A stretch of 64,000 bases of DNA from Paenibacillus aquistagni (GCF_900177815.1 NZ_FXAZ01000001.1:1116001-1180000), one strand, 5' to 3'. Counted from the first letter of the stretch, positions 32,876-42,649 are shown. Notes: generated by a model from the letters alone, not told the origin. Numbers and translations: made by a program.

Positions 32876-34259
32876 GCTTATCTTTGTTTATATGAGCTTC
32901 GTCATTATCGTATACAGTGTCATGTTAATTTTTGCCTTGTTGGAGTTAAGGAAGAATTATCGACTTAACAAGCAGCGAGTGGATGAGAACACCATCAGCG
33001 CACAATATGCGAGACCTGTCTCTCTTATCGTGCCTGTGCATAATGAAGAGGCGGGGGTTATCGATAGCGTGCATTCTCTGCTCAATCTGCGATACCCGCA
33101 GACCGAGATCCTCATCATTAACGATGGTTCCATTGATAACACGGTAAATCTTGTGGTTCAACAATTTCAGATGAGAGAGGTAGAGCGATCCGCACAAGCT
33201 GAACTGACGACAATGCCGATTCGAGCCATCTATCAATCCGTCATACATCCTCAGCTGTGGCTCATTGATAAAGAAAATGGTGGAAAGGCCGATGCTCTCA
33301 ATACGGGAATCAACTTCTCAAAATATCCGTACTTCTGCTCGGTGGATGGGGACTCCATTCTAGATGAGCACTCATTATCAAGAGTGATGAAGCCAATCAA
33401 TGATTCCAATGGCAAAGTTGCGGCAGTCGGCGGGAATATCCGCATCGTTAACGGTCTGGAGGTACAGTTTGGCACTGTAAAGCGAACATCACTTTCGGAC
33501 CGTGCGCTTGTTGTCATGCAGATTATTGAATATCTTCGTGCTTTTTTAATGGGACGTATTGCTTTAAGCAAATGGAATCTGATCTTAATTATTTCAGGCG
33601 CATTCAGTGTCTTCTCCAAAAATCTGGTTATTGAGGCTGGAGGCTATAATCGTGATACCATCGGCGAAGATATGGAGCTCGTTGTGAAGCTGCATCGATT
33701 GATCAGAGAGCAATCGCTTAAGCAGCGGATTGAATTCGTGCCTGACCCGGTCTGTTGGACTGAAGCGCCTCAAACGCTTGGCATTCTTCGCAAGCAGCGG
33801 CGGCGCTGGCATCAAGGTCTTATTGAAAGCCTTTGGTCACACAAACGAATGACCTTGAATCCGAAGTACGGAATGATTGGAATGTTCTCATTTCCTTATT
33901 TTTGGTTAGTAGAGTGCATTGGTCCGCTCATAGAACTGGGCGGATATATATACGTCATTGTCGCCTTTTTTATGGGCGATATTTACTATGAATTTGCCAT
34001 TATGTTGAGTTTATTGTTCATTTTATACGGTTCCTTATTCTCTGTGGCCTCCATTCTATTGGAAGCCTGGAGTTTGAATACCTATCCAAGAAGACGTGAT
34101 GTGCTGCGCATGATGCTGCTATCGTTGACAGAGGTGGTATGGTACAAACCTTTAACACTTGTATGGCGATTGGAAGGCATGATCCACTTTCTGCTGCGCA
34201 GAAGGTCATGGGGGAATATGGAGCGCATAGGGCTGTCGAAGAAGGGATTAGTTAAATGA
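32835..34259 (+). CDS. processive family 2 glycosyltransferase (exopolysaccharide synthase)
   Basis: ATG 32835 follows AAAGGA; a longer frame from 32700 overlaps the HEAT gene and has no site. One N-terminal membrane helix pair, then a GT2 domain: SLIVPVHNEEAGV, NDGSIDNT, ENGGKADALNTGI, VDGDSILD (about 169), GEDMELVVKLHR (about 276) and KQRRRWHQG (QxxRW, about 322), followed by four C-terminal membrane helices. The QxxRW motif marks processive synthases such as those for cellulose, hyaluronan and poly-GlcNAc (IcaA/PgaC). Polymer identity is unknown. c-di-GMP genes upstream and the hydrolase downstream suggest a regulated secreted polysaccharide. The stop overlaps the next ATG. Confidence 0.9.
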   Translation: MSTVIHHLMLFFGELIFVYMSFVIIVYSVMLIFALLELRKNYRLNKQRVDENTISAQYARPVSLIVPVHNEEAGVIDSVHSLLNLRYPQTEILIINDGSIDNTVNLVVQQFQMREVERSAQAELTTMPIRAIYQSVIHPQLWLIDKENGGKADALNTGINFSKYPYFCSVDGDSILDEHSLSRVMKPINDSNGKVAAVGGNIRIVNGLEVQFGTVKRTSLSDRALVVMQIIEYLRAFLMGRIALSKWNLILIISGAFSVFSKNLVIEAGGYNRDTIGEDMELVVKLHRLIREQSLKQRIEFVPDPVCWTEAPQTLGILRKQRRRWHQGLIESLWSHKRMTLNPKYGMIGMFSFPYFWLVECIGPLIELGGYIYVIVAFFMGDIYYEFAIMLSLLFILYGSLFSVASILLEAWSLNTYPRRRDVLRMMLLSLTEVVWYKPLTLVWRLEGMIHFLLRRRSWGNMERIGLSKKGLVK

Positions 34260-37200
34260 AACGAATGTATCTAATAGTCTCAGCTGTGATCATCGCCATT
34301 ATTCTTCCTATCTTCCTATGGTATGCAGATGAAGAGAAGGGCATAAACATTGCCATTATTGATAAGACCGTTCCAAACGAATCCTACCGTGAGCATCAAG
34401 GAATTACATGGCTGCTCAATCATCTTAAAATCAAGACACAAGATGGCAAGCCTTTTGCGCCATCTCAGGACTATACTGGTTACGTCCCTGACGATCAAAA
34501 CGAAACCTACTCGTTACGCAAGCTGCCTGAATCCTACTCAGATATCGATGTTATTTACATAGCAGATACATATGGGGTATATGAGGAGGATTTGCCTTGG
34601 ATCGAGAAGGAGCGGGAAGGAGCACGCTCACAGAAGGTGTACGGCGGGCTGGAAGATCAAGAATGGACGCCAATCATGAATCGGTTGCAGCAAAAGGAGA
34701 AGAGCTTGCTTATTGCTGAATTCAATACCTTCGCTTCTCCCACTGATGCAAAGGTTAGAGAGAAGGTAACGGCATATCTCGGATTGGATTGGAAAGGCTG
34801 GACAGGCCGTTTTTTTGATGAGCTCAGTCCAGCTCAGAATCAAGAGATTCCTCAATGGATCGTGGAAGAGTACGGAGATGCGTGGCCTTATTCGGGACCT
34901 GGCTTTCTTCTTGTGAACGATCTTACTTACGAGATTGTAGTGCTTGAGGACAACAAGCATATAACAGAACATGGCATAAGCTTGACATTCACGGATGAAG
35001 GCGAGGCTCGCTTTGGTCTACACACCAGTCCGCAGTACAATTATTGGTTTGATATCGTTACGCCGGAATCTGGTGCTACGGTACTGGCGAATTATGAGTG
35101 GGCTCTAACGGATGCTGGAAGCAAGCTTCTTAAGGATAAAGGCATCCCTGAGCAATTCGCAGCGGTGCTGTCTACACGTCATGCTGCGGCAAGCAGCTAC
35201 TACTTTGCTGGAGACTTTAACGATGTACGCAAGGTGCCTTCTCTCTATCAGATGAAGGGCTTGCCTTCGCTCTATCGGATTGCACAGACGTATTCGGATC
35301 AAGCCTTTTATTGGTCGACCTACATTCCCATGATGCAGTCCATCTTATCACAGTTCGAAGATGAGCCTGCTCAAGCAGTACCGAAGCGCAAGGAACAGTT
35401 AACCTATAATGCGCGTGTAGAGAACAATAGCTTTGAAGTGCTTGAGGACGGCATTTGGACACCCATCACGATCAAGGGCGTTAACATGGGAATGGCTAAA
35501 CCAGGGGTGTTCCCGGGAGAGGCGGCTATTACAGAAGAAGAATACTACAGATGGCTTGAATATATTGGAGAGATGAACGCGAATACGATACGCATATATA
35601 CGCTCCATCCACCTGGGTTCTACAATGCGCTTAAGAGATATAATGAGAGCCATGACAAGCCCATCTATGTGCTTCACGGGGTATGGATCAATGAGGAGTC
35701 GCTGGAAGAGACGTTGAATGCCTTTGAACCAGACAATCTGGCGTTGTTTCAGCAAGAGATGAGAACGATGGTTGATGTCATCCATGGCAACAGCTTAGTA
35801 GAAGCCAAGCCAGGGCATGCATCTGGTTATTATCAATCCGATGTATCACCTTATGTGGTCGGCTGGATTCTTGGCATCGAGTGGTATCCATTCATGGTTG
35901 AGCATACCAACAACATCCACGCCAATATCGGGGAATTCGAGGGCACCTATTTTGAAACCAAAGGCGCTAAGCCGTTCGAACACTGGCTCGCCCAACAGAT
36001 GGATCATATCACAACATATGAGATGCAGCAGTATCATTCCATTCGTCCAATGAGCTTTACGAATTGGGTAACGACGGATATCTTAACCCATCCATCTGAT
36101 TCAACTGGACAGGAAGATATCGTTAGTGTCGATCCCAATGTGATTTATACGAAGCGTGACATGAATGTGGTAAATCAATTTGCTTCCTATCATATTTATC
36201 CATATTATCCGGATTTCCTGAACTTTAATAAGCATTATTTAACGTATACCGATCATCGGGGAGAGAACAACAACTATGCGGCTTATCTGCACGAGCTTCA
36301 CGCGGTTCATCGTCTGCCTATTTTAGTCGCGGAGTTTGGCGTGCCGGGTTCACGTGGGTTGACCCATGAGAATCCTTTTGGGCTGAACCAAGGCTTCTTA
36401 TCAGAGCAAGAGCAAGGTGAGATACTGAAACGGTTGTATGAAGATATCATTCATGAGAATCTGCTCGGCGGATTGATATTTACATGGCAGGATGAGTGGT
36501 TCAAGCGGACATGGAATACAATGGATTATGACGATCCGAATCGTCGGCCATTCTGGTCCAATGCGCAGACGAATGAGCAGCAGTTCGGTCTTCTAAGCTT
36601 TGATCGCCATCAGATTAAAGTCGATGGAGATCCAGCGGAATGGTCATCCGCACCGTTATATAAGAAGGAAGATGGACCGCTTCGTGCGCTCTATATGGAT
36701 CATGATGAACGGTATCTGTATATCCGCATTGATTATGATCCAATGCAGAAGGGCTACCCTGTCCTAATGCTGGATGTGGCACCTAATCAAGGCAATACTT
36801 GGGTTAAGGGCAAAGAAGGGCTCAGCTTTGAGGATGGCATCGACTTTTTAGGCGTGTTTCGCGAAAATGAAGCAAGGCTAACGGTGGATGCCTACTATGA
36901 CTTTTACAATTACCAATATGGTCATAAGCTCGAACTCATCTCACCTAAAAATACAGTACGTAACAGCGGTGAGTTCACAAAGATCCTGTATGCCTTAAAT
37001 AAGGAGTACTACTTGCCAGAGGAAGAACGCATTATTCCTTTCAGTGCCTATGAGACGGGAAAATGGATTAAAGGAAATGCCAATCCAGAAGCAAAGGATT
37101 ACAACTCGCTTGTGGATTATTCTATAAGCAAGAATGGAGTCTTAGAGCTCCGTATTCCATGGCTCCTGATTCAAGCCAAAGATCCAAGCCAAAAAGAATT

Positions 37201-37438
37201 CATGGGTGATTTTTATAAGGAAGGGTCGGAAGCAAGCCTATTTGTAGAAGGAATCAAGGCAGGCGCTTGGTTTGAAGCTGAAAAAGGAGAGGTGATGGAT
37301 GCATTGCCTGCAAGCGTAAACGGGAAGATCCCGCCACTTCAGACCTATACGTGGGACAATTGGGATGTACCTTTAACGAAAGAACGTTTGAAGCAGTCCT
37401 ATGACATCGTGAAAGAGCTGTTCCTTCATTATAATTGA
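34256..37438 (+). CDS. large membrane-anchored glycoside-hydrolase-like protein
   Basis: ATGA-coupled to the synthase. An uncleaved signal anchor (about 3-22) is followed by an unassigned domain (about 30-390). A TIM-barrel region (about 405-755) starts IKGVNMGMAKPGVFPG, with candidate catalytic Glu residues in ILGIEWYPF (about 540) and LVAEFGVPGS (about 692), the clan GH-A arrangement of GH2/GH5/GH72-like enzymes. The C-terminal region (about 775-1060) begins VDGDPAEWSSAPLY and resembles a CBM9-like/DOMON beta-sandwich. Expected outside the membrane, it may trim, transfer or secrete the polymer made by the GT2. 1060 residues is large; I do not recognise a named homologue. A nested hairpin follows. 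Confidence 0.8.
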   Translation: MKRMYLIVSAVIIAIILPIFLWYADEEKGINIAIIDKTVPNESYREHQGITWLLNHLKIKTQDGKPFAPSQDYTGYVPDDQNETYSLRKLPESYSDIDVIYIADTYGVYEEDLPWIEKEREGARSQKVYGGLEDQEWTPIMNRLQQKEKSLLIAEFNTFASPTDAKVREKVTAYLGLDWKGWTGRFFDELSPAQNQEIPQWIVEEYGDAWPYSGPGFLLVNDLTYEIVVLEDNKHITEHGISLTFTDEGEARFGLHTSPQYNYWFDIVTPESGATVLANYEWALTDAGSKLLKDKGIPEQFAAVLSTRHAAASSYYFAGDFNDVRKVPSLYQMKGLPSLYRIAQTYSDQAFYWSTYIPMMQSILSQFEDEPAQAVPKRKEQLTYNARVENNSFEVLEDGIWTPITIKGVNMGMAKPGVFPGEAAITEEEYYRWLEYIGEMNANTIRIYTLHPPGFYNALKRYNESHDKPIYVLHGVWINEESLEETLNAFEPDNLALFQQEMRTMVDVIHGNSLVEAKPGHASGYYQSDVSPYVVGWILGIEWYPFMVEHTNNIHANIGEFEGTYFETKGAKPFEHWLAQQMDHITTYEMQQYHSIRPMSFTNWVTTDILTHPSDSTGQEDIVSVDPNVIYTKRDMNVVNQFASYHIYPYYPDFLNFNKHYLTYTDHRGENNNYAAYLHELHAVHRLPILVAEFGVPGSRGLTHENPFGLNQGFLSEQEQGEILKRLYEDIIHENLLGGLIFTWQDEWFKRTWNTMDYDDPNRRPFWSNAQTNEQQFGLLSFDRHQIKVDGDPAEWSSAPLYKKEDGPLRALYMDHDERYLYIRIDYDPMQKGYPVLMLDVAPNQGNTWVKGKEGLSFEDGIDFLGVFRENEARLTVDAYYDFYNYQYGHKLELISPKNTVRNSGEFTKILYALNKEYYLPEEERIIPFSAYETGKWIKGNANPEAKDYNSLVDYSISKNGVLELRIPWLLIQAKDPSQKEFMGDFYKEGSEASLFVEGIKAGAWFEAEKGEVMDALPASVNGKIPPLQTYTWDNWDVPLTKERLKQSYDIVKELFLHYN

Positions 37439-37450
37439 TCAATAAACATA

Positions 37451-37490
37451 GAGATTCTCAGTAAGCAATTACATTGCCTCCGAGAATCTC
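37451..37490. terminator. nested hairpin between convergent operon and response regulator
   Basis: GAGATTCTC (37451-37459) pairs with GAGAATCTC (37482-37490), with an inner GCAAT/ATTGC stem around 37466-37477. It overlaps the stop of the minus-strand regulator gene. T runs are poor, so termination strength is uncertain. Confidence 0.55.
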
Positions 37491-38613
37491 ATTGAGGTAA
37501 ACAGAGCATATGATACAACTCTGTTAATTTTTCATCCGGTTCAAGATCAAAGTCGTGGGAGAGCATCCGTTCATACTCCTTATAGATCCGCAAGGCTTCT
37601 GATCGCTGTCCTTTCTTAACAAGATTCAGCATCATTTGCTGAATATTATGCTCTGAATAAGGCTGGTGCCTGTGCTGCAGCTGCAAATAATGATGTGCTC
37701 GATCAAGATCCAATCCCTGATAATAGTCGATAAGACGGTTAAATAGGGCAACAGCTTTATGGCGGTACACTTCAGACAGCGCATAAGCCCATTCATATCC
37801 ATTAAGCTCAAGAACTCCCCCTGTATAAAGAGGGATCGCGGCTTCCAGAGCGTCTACTTTGTCAGGGGTCAGCGGAAGTGCCAGTTCATATGCTGCATCG
37901 ATCTGATCGCAATCGCGCACAAGTCCTTCCATGGAGAAGATATAGCAGGAATCAACAAAGGTGATGCCATTGGCAAAGCCGTGTGCCTCAAGTGTTTTTC
38001 TAAGATGTGACAAGCAGGTATGGAAATGTATTTTTGCTTTTTTATAGTCATGCTCACCAAATAGAGCTTCAATCAGCACATCACGATGGATGGATGTATT
38101 TCTATGCATGACGAAGTATGCAAAGAGCTCTTTTACCTTTGCAGTCTTGAATGAGAGCAGGTGATCGCCATACCACGCTTGAAAATCATGAAACACAAGC
38201 ACACGAAGTGTTTGCTCCCTAGAGCTAGATATATGATTCTCCACAACCAGACCTGCAGCGGGAAGCAAGCGAGACATCGTTTTTTCCAAGCGCTTTGAAG
38301 TTACGGGCTTCAACAAATAATCAATAGAATTTAGCTCAAAGGCTTCTACAGCGTACTCTGCATGCGCAGTAACAAACACAATGTGAAGCTTAGGCTGTAC
38401 GGCAAGCAGCTTCTCCGCAAGCTCGATGCCGCTGATATCATACATCTCAATGTCTACAAAAGCGACATCTGCATCGAGAGAGGAAAGATCAACTAGAGCT
38501 TGATTCGGGTCCGTATAAGACGCGATACATTGAACCCCTTGAAATTTATGTATTTTCCGCTCCAACGATGTTAATGCAAGCTGCTCGTCATCAATAAGGA
38601 TGGCTCGAATCAT
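37489..38613 (-). CDS. response regulator with SARP-like HTH and BTAD domain
   Basis: The N-terminal receiver (1-120) has IDDEQ, phosphoacceptor Asp in VAFVDIEMYDISG, Thr in FVTAH and Lys in YLLKPV. An OmpR-type winged helix (about 135-225, LLSFKTAKVKELFAYFVMHRNTSIHRDVLIEALF) and a bacterial transcriptional activator domain (about 235-374) follow. The layout is typical of large Paenibacillus/Bacillus SARP-type regulators. No kinase gene is adjacent, so it is an orphan. It converges on the exopolysaccharide operon. Two inverted repeats lie upstream (38659-38687, 38767-38802). Confidence 0.88.
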   Translation of the reverse strand: MIRAILIDDEQLALTSLERKIHKFQGVQCIASYTDPNQALVDLSSLDADVAFVDIEMYDISGIELAEKLLAVQPKLHIVFVTAHAEYAVEAFELNSIDYLLKPVTSKRLEKTMSRLLPAAGLVVENHISSSREQTLRVLVFHDFQAWYGDHLLSFKTAKVKELFAYFVMHRNTSIHRDVLIEALFGEHDYKKAKIHFHTCLSHLRKTLEAHGFANGITFVDSCYIFSMEGLVRDCDQIDAAYELALPLTPDKVDALEAAIPLYTGGVLELNGYEWAYALSEVYRHKAVALFNRLIDYYQGLDLDRAHHYLQLQHRHQPYSEHNIQQMMLNLVKKGQRSEALRIYKEYERMLSHDFDLEPDEKLTELYHMLCLPQ

Positions 38614-38658
38614 CTATTTTCACTACCTTTGCAATCAGCAAATAAATACTAAGATGAA

Positions 38659-38687
38659 AATATTAATGGATGGGACGTTAATATTTC
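38659..38687 (-). promoter_or_regulatory. inverted repeat upstream of response regulator
   Basis: AAATATTAA (38659-38667) is inverted as TTAATATTT (38679-38687), 46-75 bases upstream of the regulator's start codon. It is A/T-rich and could be an autoregulatory operator. Beyond it, 38688-38766 is A/T-rich with no gene. Confidence 0.4.
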
Positions 38688-38766
38688 TCAGATGAATCTA
38701 CTTATAGTATATATAATAATACCGTAGTCGACAAAAGTCTCTAAAATCATACGTTATGTCATGAAA

Positions 38767-38802
38767 AACCCCTAAGGCGCAAATTGCTGCGACTTAGGGG
38801 TT
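38767..38802 (-). terminator. 10-base-stem hairpin with T run on the minus strand
   Basis: AACCCCTAAG (38767-38776) pairs perfectly with CTTAGGGGTT (38793-38802). On the minus strand it is followed by a T run (TTTTT), so it is a terminator for leftward transcription, although no leftward gene lies upstream. It may insulate the germination operon promoter. Confidence 0.6.
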
Positions 38803-38834
38803 CTTGCATGGTATATCCAACTTTTCGTGCATTA

Positions 38835-38864
38835 TGAATAATTACCCTGAACCAACAGATACTA
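38835..38864 (+). promoter_or_regulatory. sigma-G (forespore) promoter of the second germinant receptor operon
   Basis: TGAATA (38835-38840), a 17-base spacer and GATACTA (38858-38864) match the sigma-G consensus (TGAATA, 17-18, CATACTA) in all but one position. It lies 32 bases before the first gene, where forespore transcription of receptor operons is expected. Confidence 0.75.
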
Positions 38865-38896
38865 TGCACATCATGCGAGAGGGGAAGGTGTAGGAC

Positions 38897-39985
38897 ATGA
38901 AATCAGGTTCGATCTCCATTTCGCAGTTTATCGCCATCTTGATGCTGAGTACGGGGCTAATGAACCATGTGATTATCATTCCGACCTTGCTTGATGCTGC
39001 AAAGCGTGATGCATGGCTGTCTGTACTCCTTACAGGAGTGATTATGATCCTGTGGGCGGCGCTGTTGTATGTTATCATTCGCAGGATAAATAAACAGCAC
39101 CTCGTTCACTATTTGATGGAAAGAATTCCACCCATTGTGGTCTATGCATTAGTAGGTGTGATCTGCATTTACTTATTTCTTATCTTCAGTATTACGGTGA
39201 ACGACACCATTAACTGGATCAAGCTGTCGTTCTCTCCGCGTATTCCAATATTCGTTCTTTCGCTATTATTAACGACGATATGCTGTATTAATGCTTTGTT
39301 AGGCGTCCAATCAATATCGAACATAGCGACCATTCTGCTTCCATTCGTCATCTTGTTGGGAATCTTTGCGGCATTGGCTACCGTTCCGCACAAAGATTAC
39401 AGCCTCATCAAGCCTATTTTAGAGTATGGCATGCAACCGGTATGGAATGGTGTATTATATGCAGGAGCTGGGTTCAGTGAACTCGTCATGCTTTTGTTTA
39501 TTCAGCACAAGATCAAATCAAAGATCTCTTATCCCATGCTCCTCCTGCTAATTTTCATTCTGGTAGGTTTAACTATTGGTCCGCTCATGGGCAGTATTGT
39601 AGAGTTCGGACCAGATCATGCTGCTAAGCTGAGATATCCCGCTTATGAGGAGTGGAGACTCATAACAATTGGCCATTATGTCGAACATTTGGATTTCCTC
39701 AGTATTTATCAATGGTTCAGTGGTGCTTTTATTCGAATCTCGTTAAGCCTGTTTATCATCTTGGAGATTCTATGCCTAAAGCATGCGAAACAGCGAATCA
39801 TTGCACTTTCCATAATCTTGATCATGAATATCGTCCTGAATTTATTGCCTATCAGCAACATACTGTTTTTGTTTTTTATGAAACAGGTCCTTCCGATATT
39901 TTTTTATGGCGTTATCCTGTTCACTATTGTCTTGTCCCTGATAATTGCTCTACCAAAACGAGAACGAGGATTAGCAGATGATTAA
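38897..39985 (+). CDS. germinant receptor B subunit (GerB-type permease), second operon
   Basis: Ten-helix permease of 362 residues with SISISQFIAILMLSTGLMNHVIIIPTL at the first helix and AGAGFSELVMLLFI in helix 6, the same fold as the B subunit of the first operon but clearly divergent from it. AAGGTG precedes the ATG. Here the B gene comes first, unlike the A-B-C order at 18-22 kb. It overlaps the A gene by 8 bases. It probably binds a different nutrient from the first receptor. Confidence 0.92.
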   Translation: MKSGSISISQFIAILMLSTGLMNHVIIIPTLLDAAKRDAWLSVLLTGVIMILWAALLYVIIRRINKQHLVHYLMERIPPIVVYALVGVICIYLFLIFSITVNDTINWIKLSFSPRIPIFVLSLLLTTICCINALLGVQSISNIATILLPFVILLGIFAALATVPHKDYSLIKPILEYGMQPVWNGVLYAGAGFSELVMLLFIQHKIKSKISYPMLLLLIFILVGLTIGPLMGSIVEFGPDHAAKLRYPAYEEWRLITIGHYVEHLDFLSIYQWFSGAFIRISLSLFIILEILCLKHAKQRIIALSIILIMNIVLNLLPISNILFLFFMKQVLPIFFYGVILFTIVLSLIIALPKRERGLADD

Positions 39986-41390
39986 GTCAAAGGAATCAGC
40001 ACACTACGAATCCGCACTTCGAAAATGGTTCGGGTCAAGTACAGATATTCAATTTGTAGAGATCAATCTGACTTGCTTCAATCAGATTACTTATCCTGTG
40101 CTCATTATTTACTGCAAGGATCTATGTGACAGTGCGACCGTCCACCAGTTCATTATTCCATTGTTAAAAAAGACAGCGGAGGAATGCTCCCTGGAGACAA
40201 CCGCAGATATTAAACAGCATATCCCATTCTACTTGGATCATATTGATGCAAAAGACCTTGAGGATAATGCCGTCAGTGCTGTACTTACAGGCAATGTGCT
40301 GCTCTATTTCAAGCATTTGAACAAAGCCTTCTTCTTTCCATTGGACAAACCGCCTACAAGGAATACGGAGGAGCCGAATACCGAGGTGTCCAATCGTGGA
40401 CCTAGAGATGGGTTTACAGAAGAAGTGAGTACGAATATTGCGCTAATTCGTAAGCGACTTCGAGTAAAAAACTTAACCGTGGAAAATTATCGGGTGGGTG
40501 CCAACAACACGAAGGTGAGCCTTATCTATGTTGACAATGAAATCAAGCCCGAAGTGCTAAATGAAATCAAAACCAAGCTGGATCAGATAAATGTAAAGAT
40601 GCTGATAAGCAGTACGCAGCTAGAAGAGCTGCTCGGCAAATTCTCTCTCTTTCCGTTGTTCACTTATACGGGACGCCCTGACTTTACGGCGAATGCATTA
40701 ATGAAAGGTAAATTCGCCTTGCTGGTGGAGGGATCGCCGACGGCCATTATCGCTCCCGTCACGCTTAATTTTGTACTGAACAGCGCAGAAGATGCGCATA
40801 TGCTCAATATATTCGTGGTATTTAATCGACTCATTCGCTTGTCTGCGATGATGATTTCGATCTTTTTGCCGGGATTTTGGATTACGTTGTTAACCTTTCA
40901 TCAGGATCAACTTCCGTTTACGCTGCTGGCTACGCTCGTAACTTCAAGACAAGGCGTTCCGCTCCCGGTTCCCTTGGAAGCTCTGGTTATGCTGCTGCTA
41001 TTTGAGATCTTCCGTGAAGCAGGGATGCGGCTTCCATCCGCATTTGGGCAAACCTTATCCGTTGTTGGCGGACTTATCATCGGGCAAGCAGCGATAAGCG
41101 CGGGATTATCAGCACCAGGGATCATTGTCATTATTGCGATATCCGTACTCGCTGCATTTACGATATCCAACCAGTCCCTGCTCGGCATCATCAGCATTAT
41201 CCGAATGGTCGTTCTGATCATAAGCGGATTTTTGGGTTTGTTTGGATTCTTTATTTGCTTTCTGTCGCTCGTCATGTATTTGGTCAACATTCATTCTTTT
41301 GGAACCTATTATATAAGTCCGTTCTCCCCAGCTGCCTTAAAGAACATGAAGAAAGCATTTATCAGGTATCCGTGGGGCAAAAAGGATTAA
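39978..41390 (+). CDS. germinant receptor A subunit (GerA family), second operon
   Basis: The 470-residue protein shows GFTEEVSTNIALIRKRLRVKNLTVENYRVG, SLFPLFTYTGRPDFTANALMKGKFALLVEGSPTAIIAPV and the membrane motif EIFREAGMRLPSAFGQTLSVVGGLIIGQAAISAGL. It is about 45 residues shorter than the A subunit of the first operon, mainly at both ends. The A start lies within the end of the B gene. It assembles with the B and C subunits in the inner spore membrane. Confidence 0.93.
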   Translation: MIKSKESAHYESALRKWFGSSTDIQFVEINLTCFNQITYPVLIIYCKDLCDSATVHQFIIPLLKKTAEECSLETTADIKQHIPFYLDHIDAKDLEDNAVSAVLTGNVLLYFKHLNKAFFFPLDKPPTRNTEEPNTEVSNRGPRDGFTEEVSTNIALIRKRLRVKNLTVENYRVGANNTKVSLIYVDNEIKPEVLNEIKTKLDQINVKMLISSTQLEELLGKFSLFPLFTYTGRPDFTANALMKGKFALLVEGSPTAIIAPVTLNFVLNSAEDAHMLNIFVVFNRLIRLSAMMISIFLPGFWITLLTFHQDQLPFTLLATLVTSRQGVPLPVPLEALVMLLLFEIFREAGMRLPSAFGQTLSVVGGLIIGQAAISAGLSAPGIIVIIAISVLAAFTISNQSLLGIISIIRMVVLIISGFLGLFGFFICFLSLVMYLVNIHSFGTYYISPFSPAALKNMKKAFIRYPWGKKD

Positions 41391-41416
41391 TGTAGACAAA
41401 AGGGGGTTGCTCTTGT

Positions 41417-42565
41417 ATGCGGCTGTGCTCAAAATGGCTGGCAGCTATTTTGCTATTATCGACGCTTACAGGATGCTGGGGCGCTCGAGAGATCGAGCAT
41501 ATGGTCTATCCGAACACCTTCGGTGTAGATTATAAAGATAACAAAGTGTATGTGTATTTGCAGTTCATCAGCTTTAGCGGCGTTGCCAAGACGGAATCCG
41601 GTGAGAGCAATAAAGAAGAAACCTTCTATGTAGGCAAGGGTGAGGGTGGCAATCTGGACGAAGCGATCTTTAATCTCTACGCTTCCAGCCAACAGCGAAT
41701 ATCCTGGAGTCACTTGAAAAGTATTGTGATTACAGCTCCTGCCTTGAAGCAAGGCTTAATCGTGCAGTTGGTCGATCTATTCGATCGTTATTATGAATTC
41801 CGTTACACGCAGTGGATTATGGCTACCCATCAATCACTTGACGAAGTATTCAGCACGCCTTCCAATGTCGATATGTCTATTGTATATTCTCAGTTGAACA
41901 ATCCCAAAGATTCCTACAGCCAAAGCTCATGGATAGCTCCATTGTACTTGCACCGGTTTATATGGATGAATAATGAAAAATCGTATACCGTGTTGCTACC
42001 GTTAATCAAAGTGGATAAGGATCGTTGGTATCGTAACGATACTGCTTCACCCAGGATCATTGTTGATGGAGTATGTGTGATGTACAATCGATCGTATACG
42101 GGAGATCTTAGGGGAGGCGCGATGCAGGGCATCCGCTGGATGGAGAAGAAAACCGAGAGAACGCCCCTAAATGTAGCATCAGAGGGAAAAGACCTCGGAA
42201 TGCTCGTAGTTGAGAATCTAAAGAACGAGGTCAAATCAATAATAGAAGATCATAAACCGTATTTTGATGTCTATATCACAGGCGAAGCGAATATTCCGTT
42301 CCTGCTACAGACCACGTCCGAACATAAGTTCAAAGAAGCGGCTGAACACGAAATAGCGAGGCAGGTAAAAGAAAGTTATGCTGCAGGAGTTGATATCGGA
42401 GGGGATGTACTGCACTTGGCCGATAATCTCTTGCGGGAAAAACCTGAAGAGTGGCATAGACTCAAACGGACCAGAGAGTTTCCATTAGAATCAGACAGCC
42501 TGCGATCCGTGCACGTCAATATTCGGATTAAGAGTGCAGGCATATCCAAGATGCGGATTCACTGA
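41417..42565 (+). CDS. germinant receptor C subunit (GerC lipoprotein), second operon
   Basis: GGGGG lies about ten bases before the ATG. The lipobox LTGC is at about residues 17-20 and is followed by WGAREIEHMVYPNTFGVDY, characteristic of GerC. The body has the usual C-terminal helical domain (EHEIARQVKESYAAGVDIGGDVLHLADNLL). 382 residues is normal. It completes the operon; the T-box leader of brnQ follows within about 85 bases, and I see no separate terminator between them. Confidence 0.93.
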   Translation: MRLCSKWLAAILLLSTLTGCWGAREIEHMVYPNTFGVDYKDNKVYVYLQFISFSGVAKTESGESNKEETFYVGKGEGGNLDEAIFNLYASSQQRISWSHLKSIVITAPALKQGLIVQLVDLFDRYYEFRYTQWIMATHQSLDEVFSTPSNVDMSIVYSQLNNPKDSYSQSSWIAPLYLHRFIWMNNEKSYTVLLPLIKVDKDRWYRNDTASPRIIVDGVCVMYNRSYTGDLRGGAMQGIRWMEKKTERTPLNVASEGKDLGMLVVENLKNEVKSIIEDHKPYFDVYITGEANIPFLLQTTSEHKFKEAAEHEIARQVKESYAAGVDIGGDVLHLADNLLREKPEEWHRLKRTREFPLESDSLRSVHVNIRIKSAGISKMRIH

Positions 42566-42649
42566 GGATATAAGCTGCATTGTAAAATTTAGTGTATTGA
42601 CTTCCTCGACTCATAAAGTAAAATTAGGTACAAACTTCTACGTCATTAA

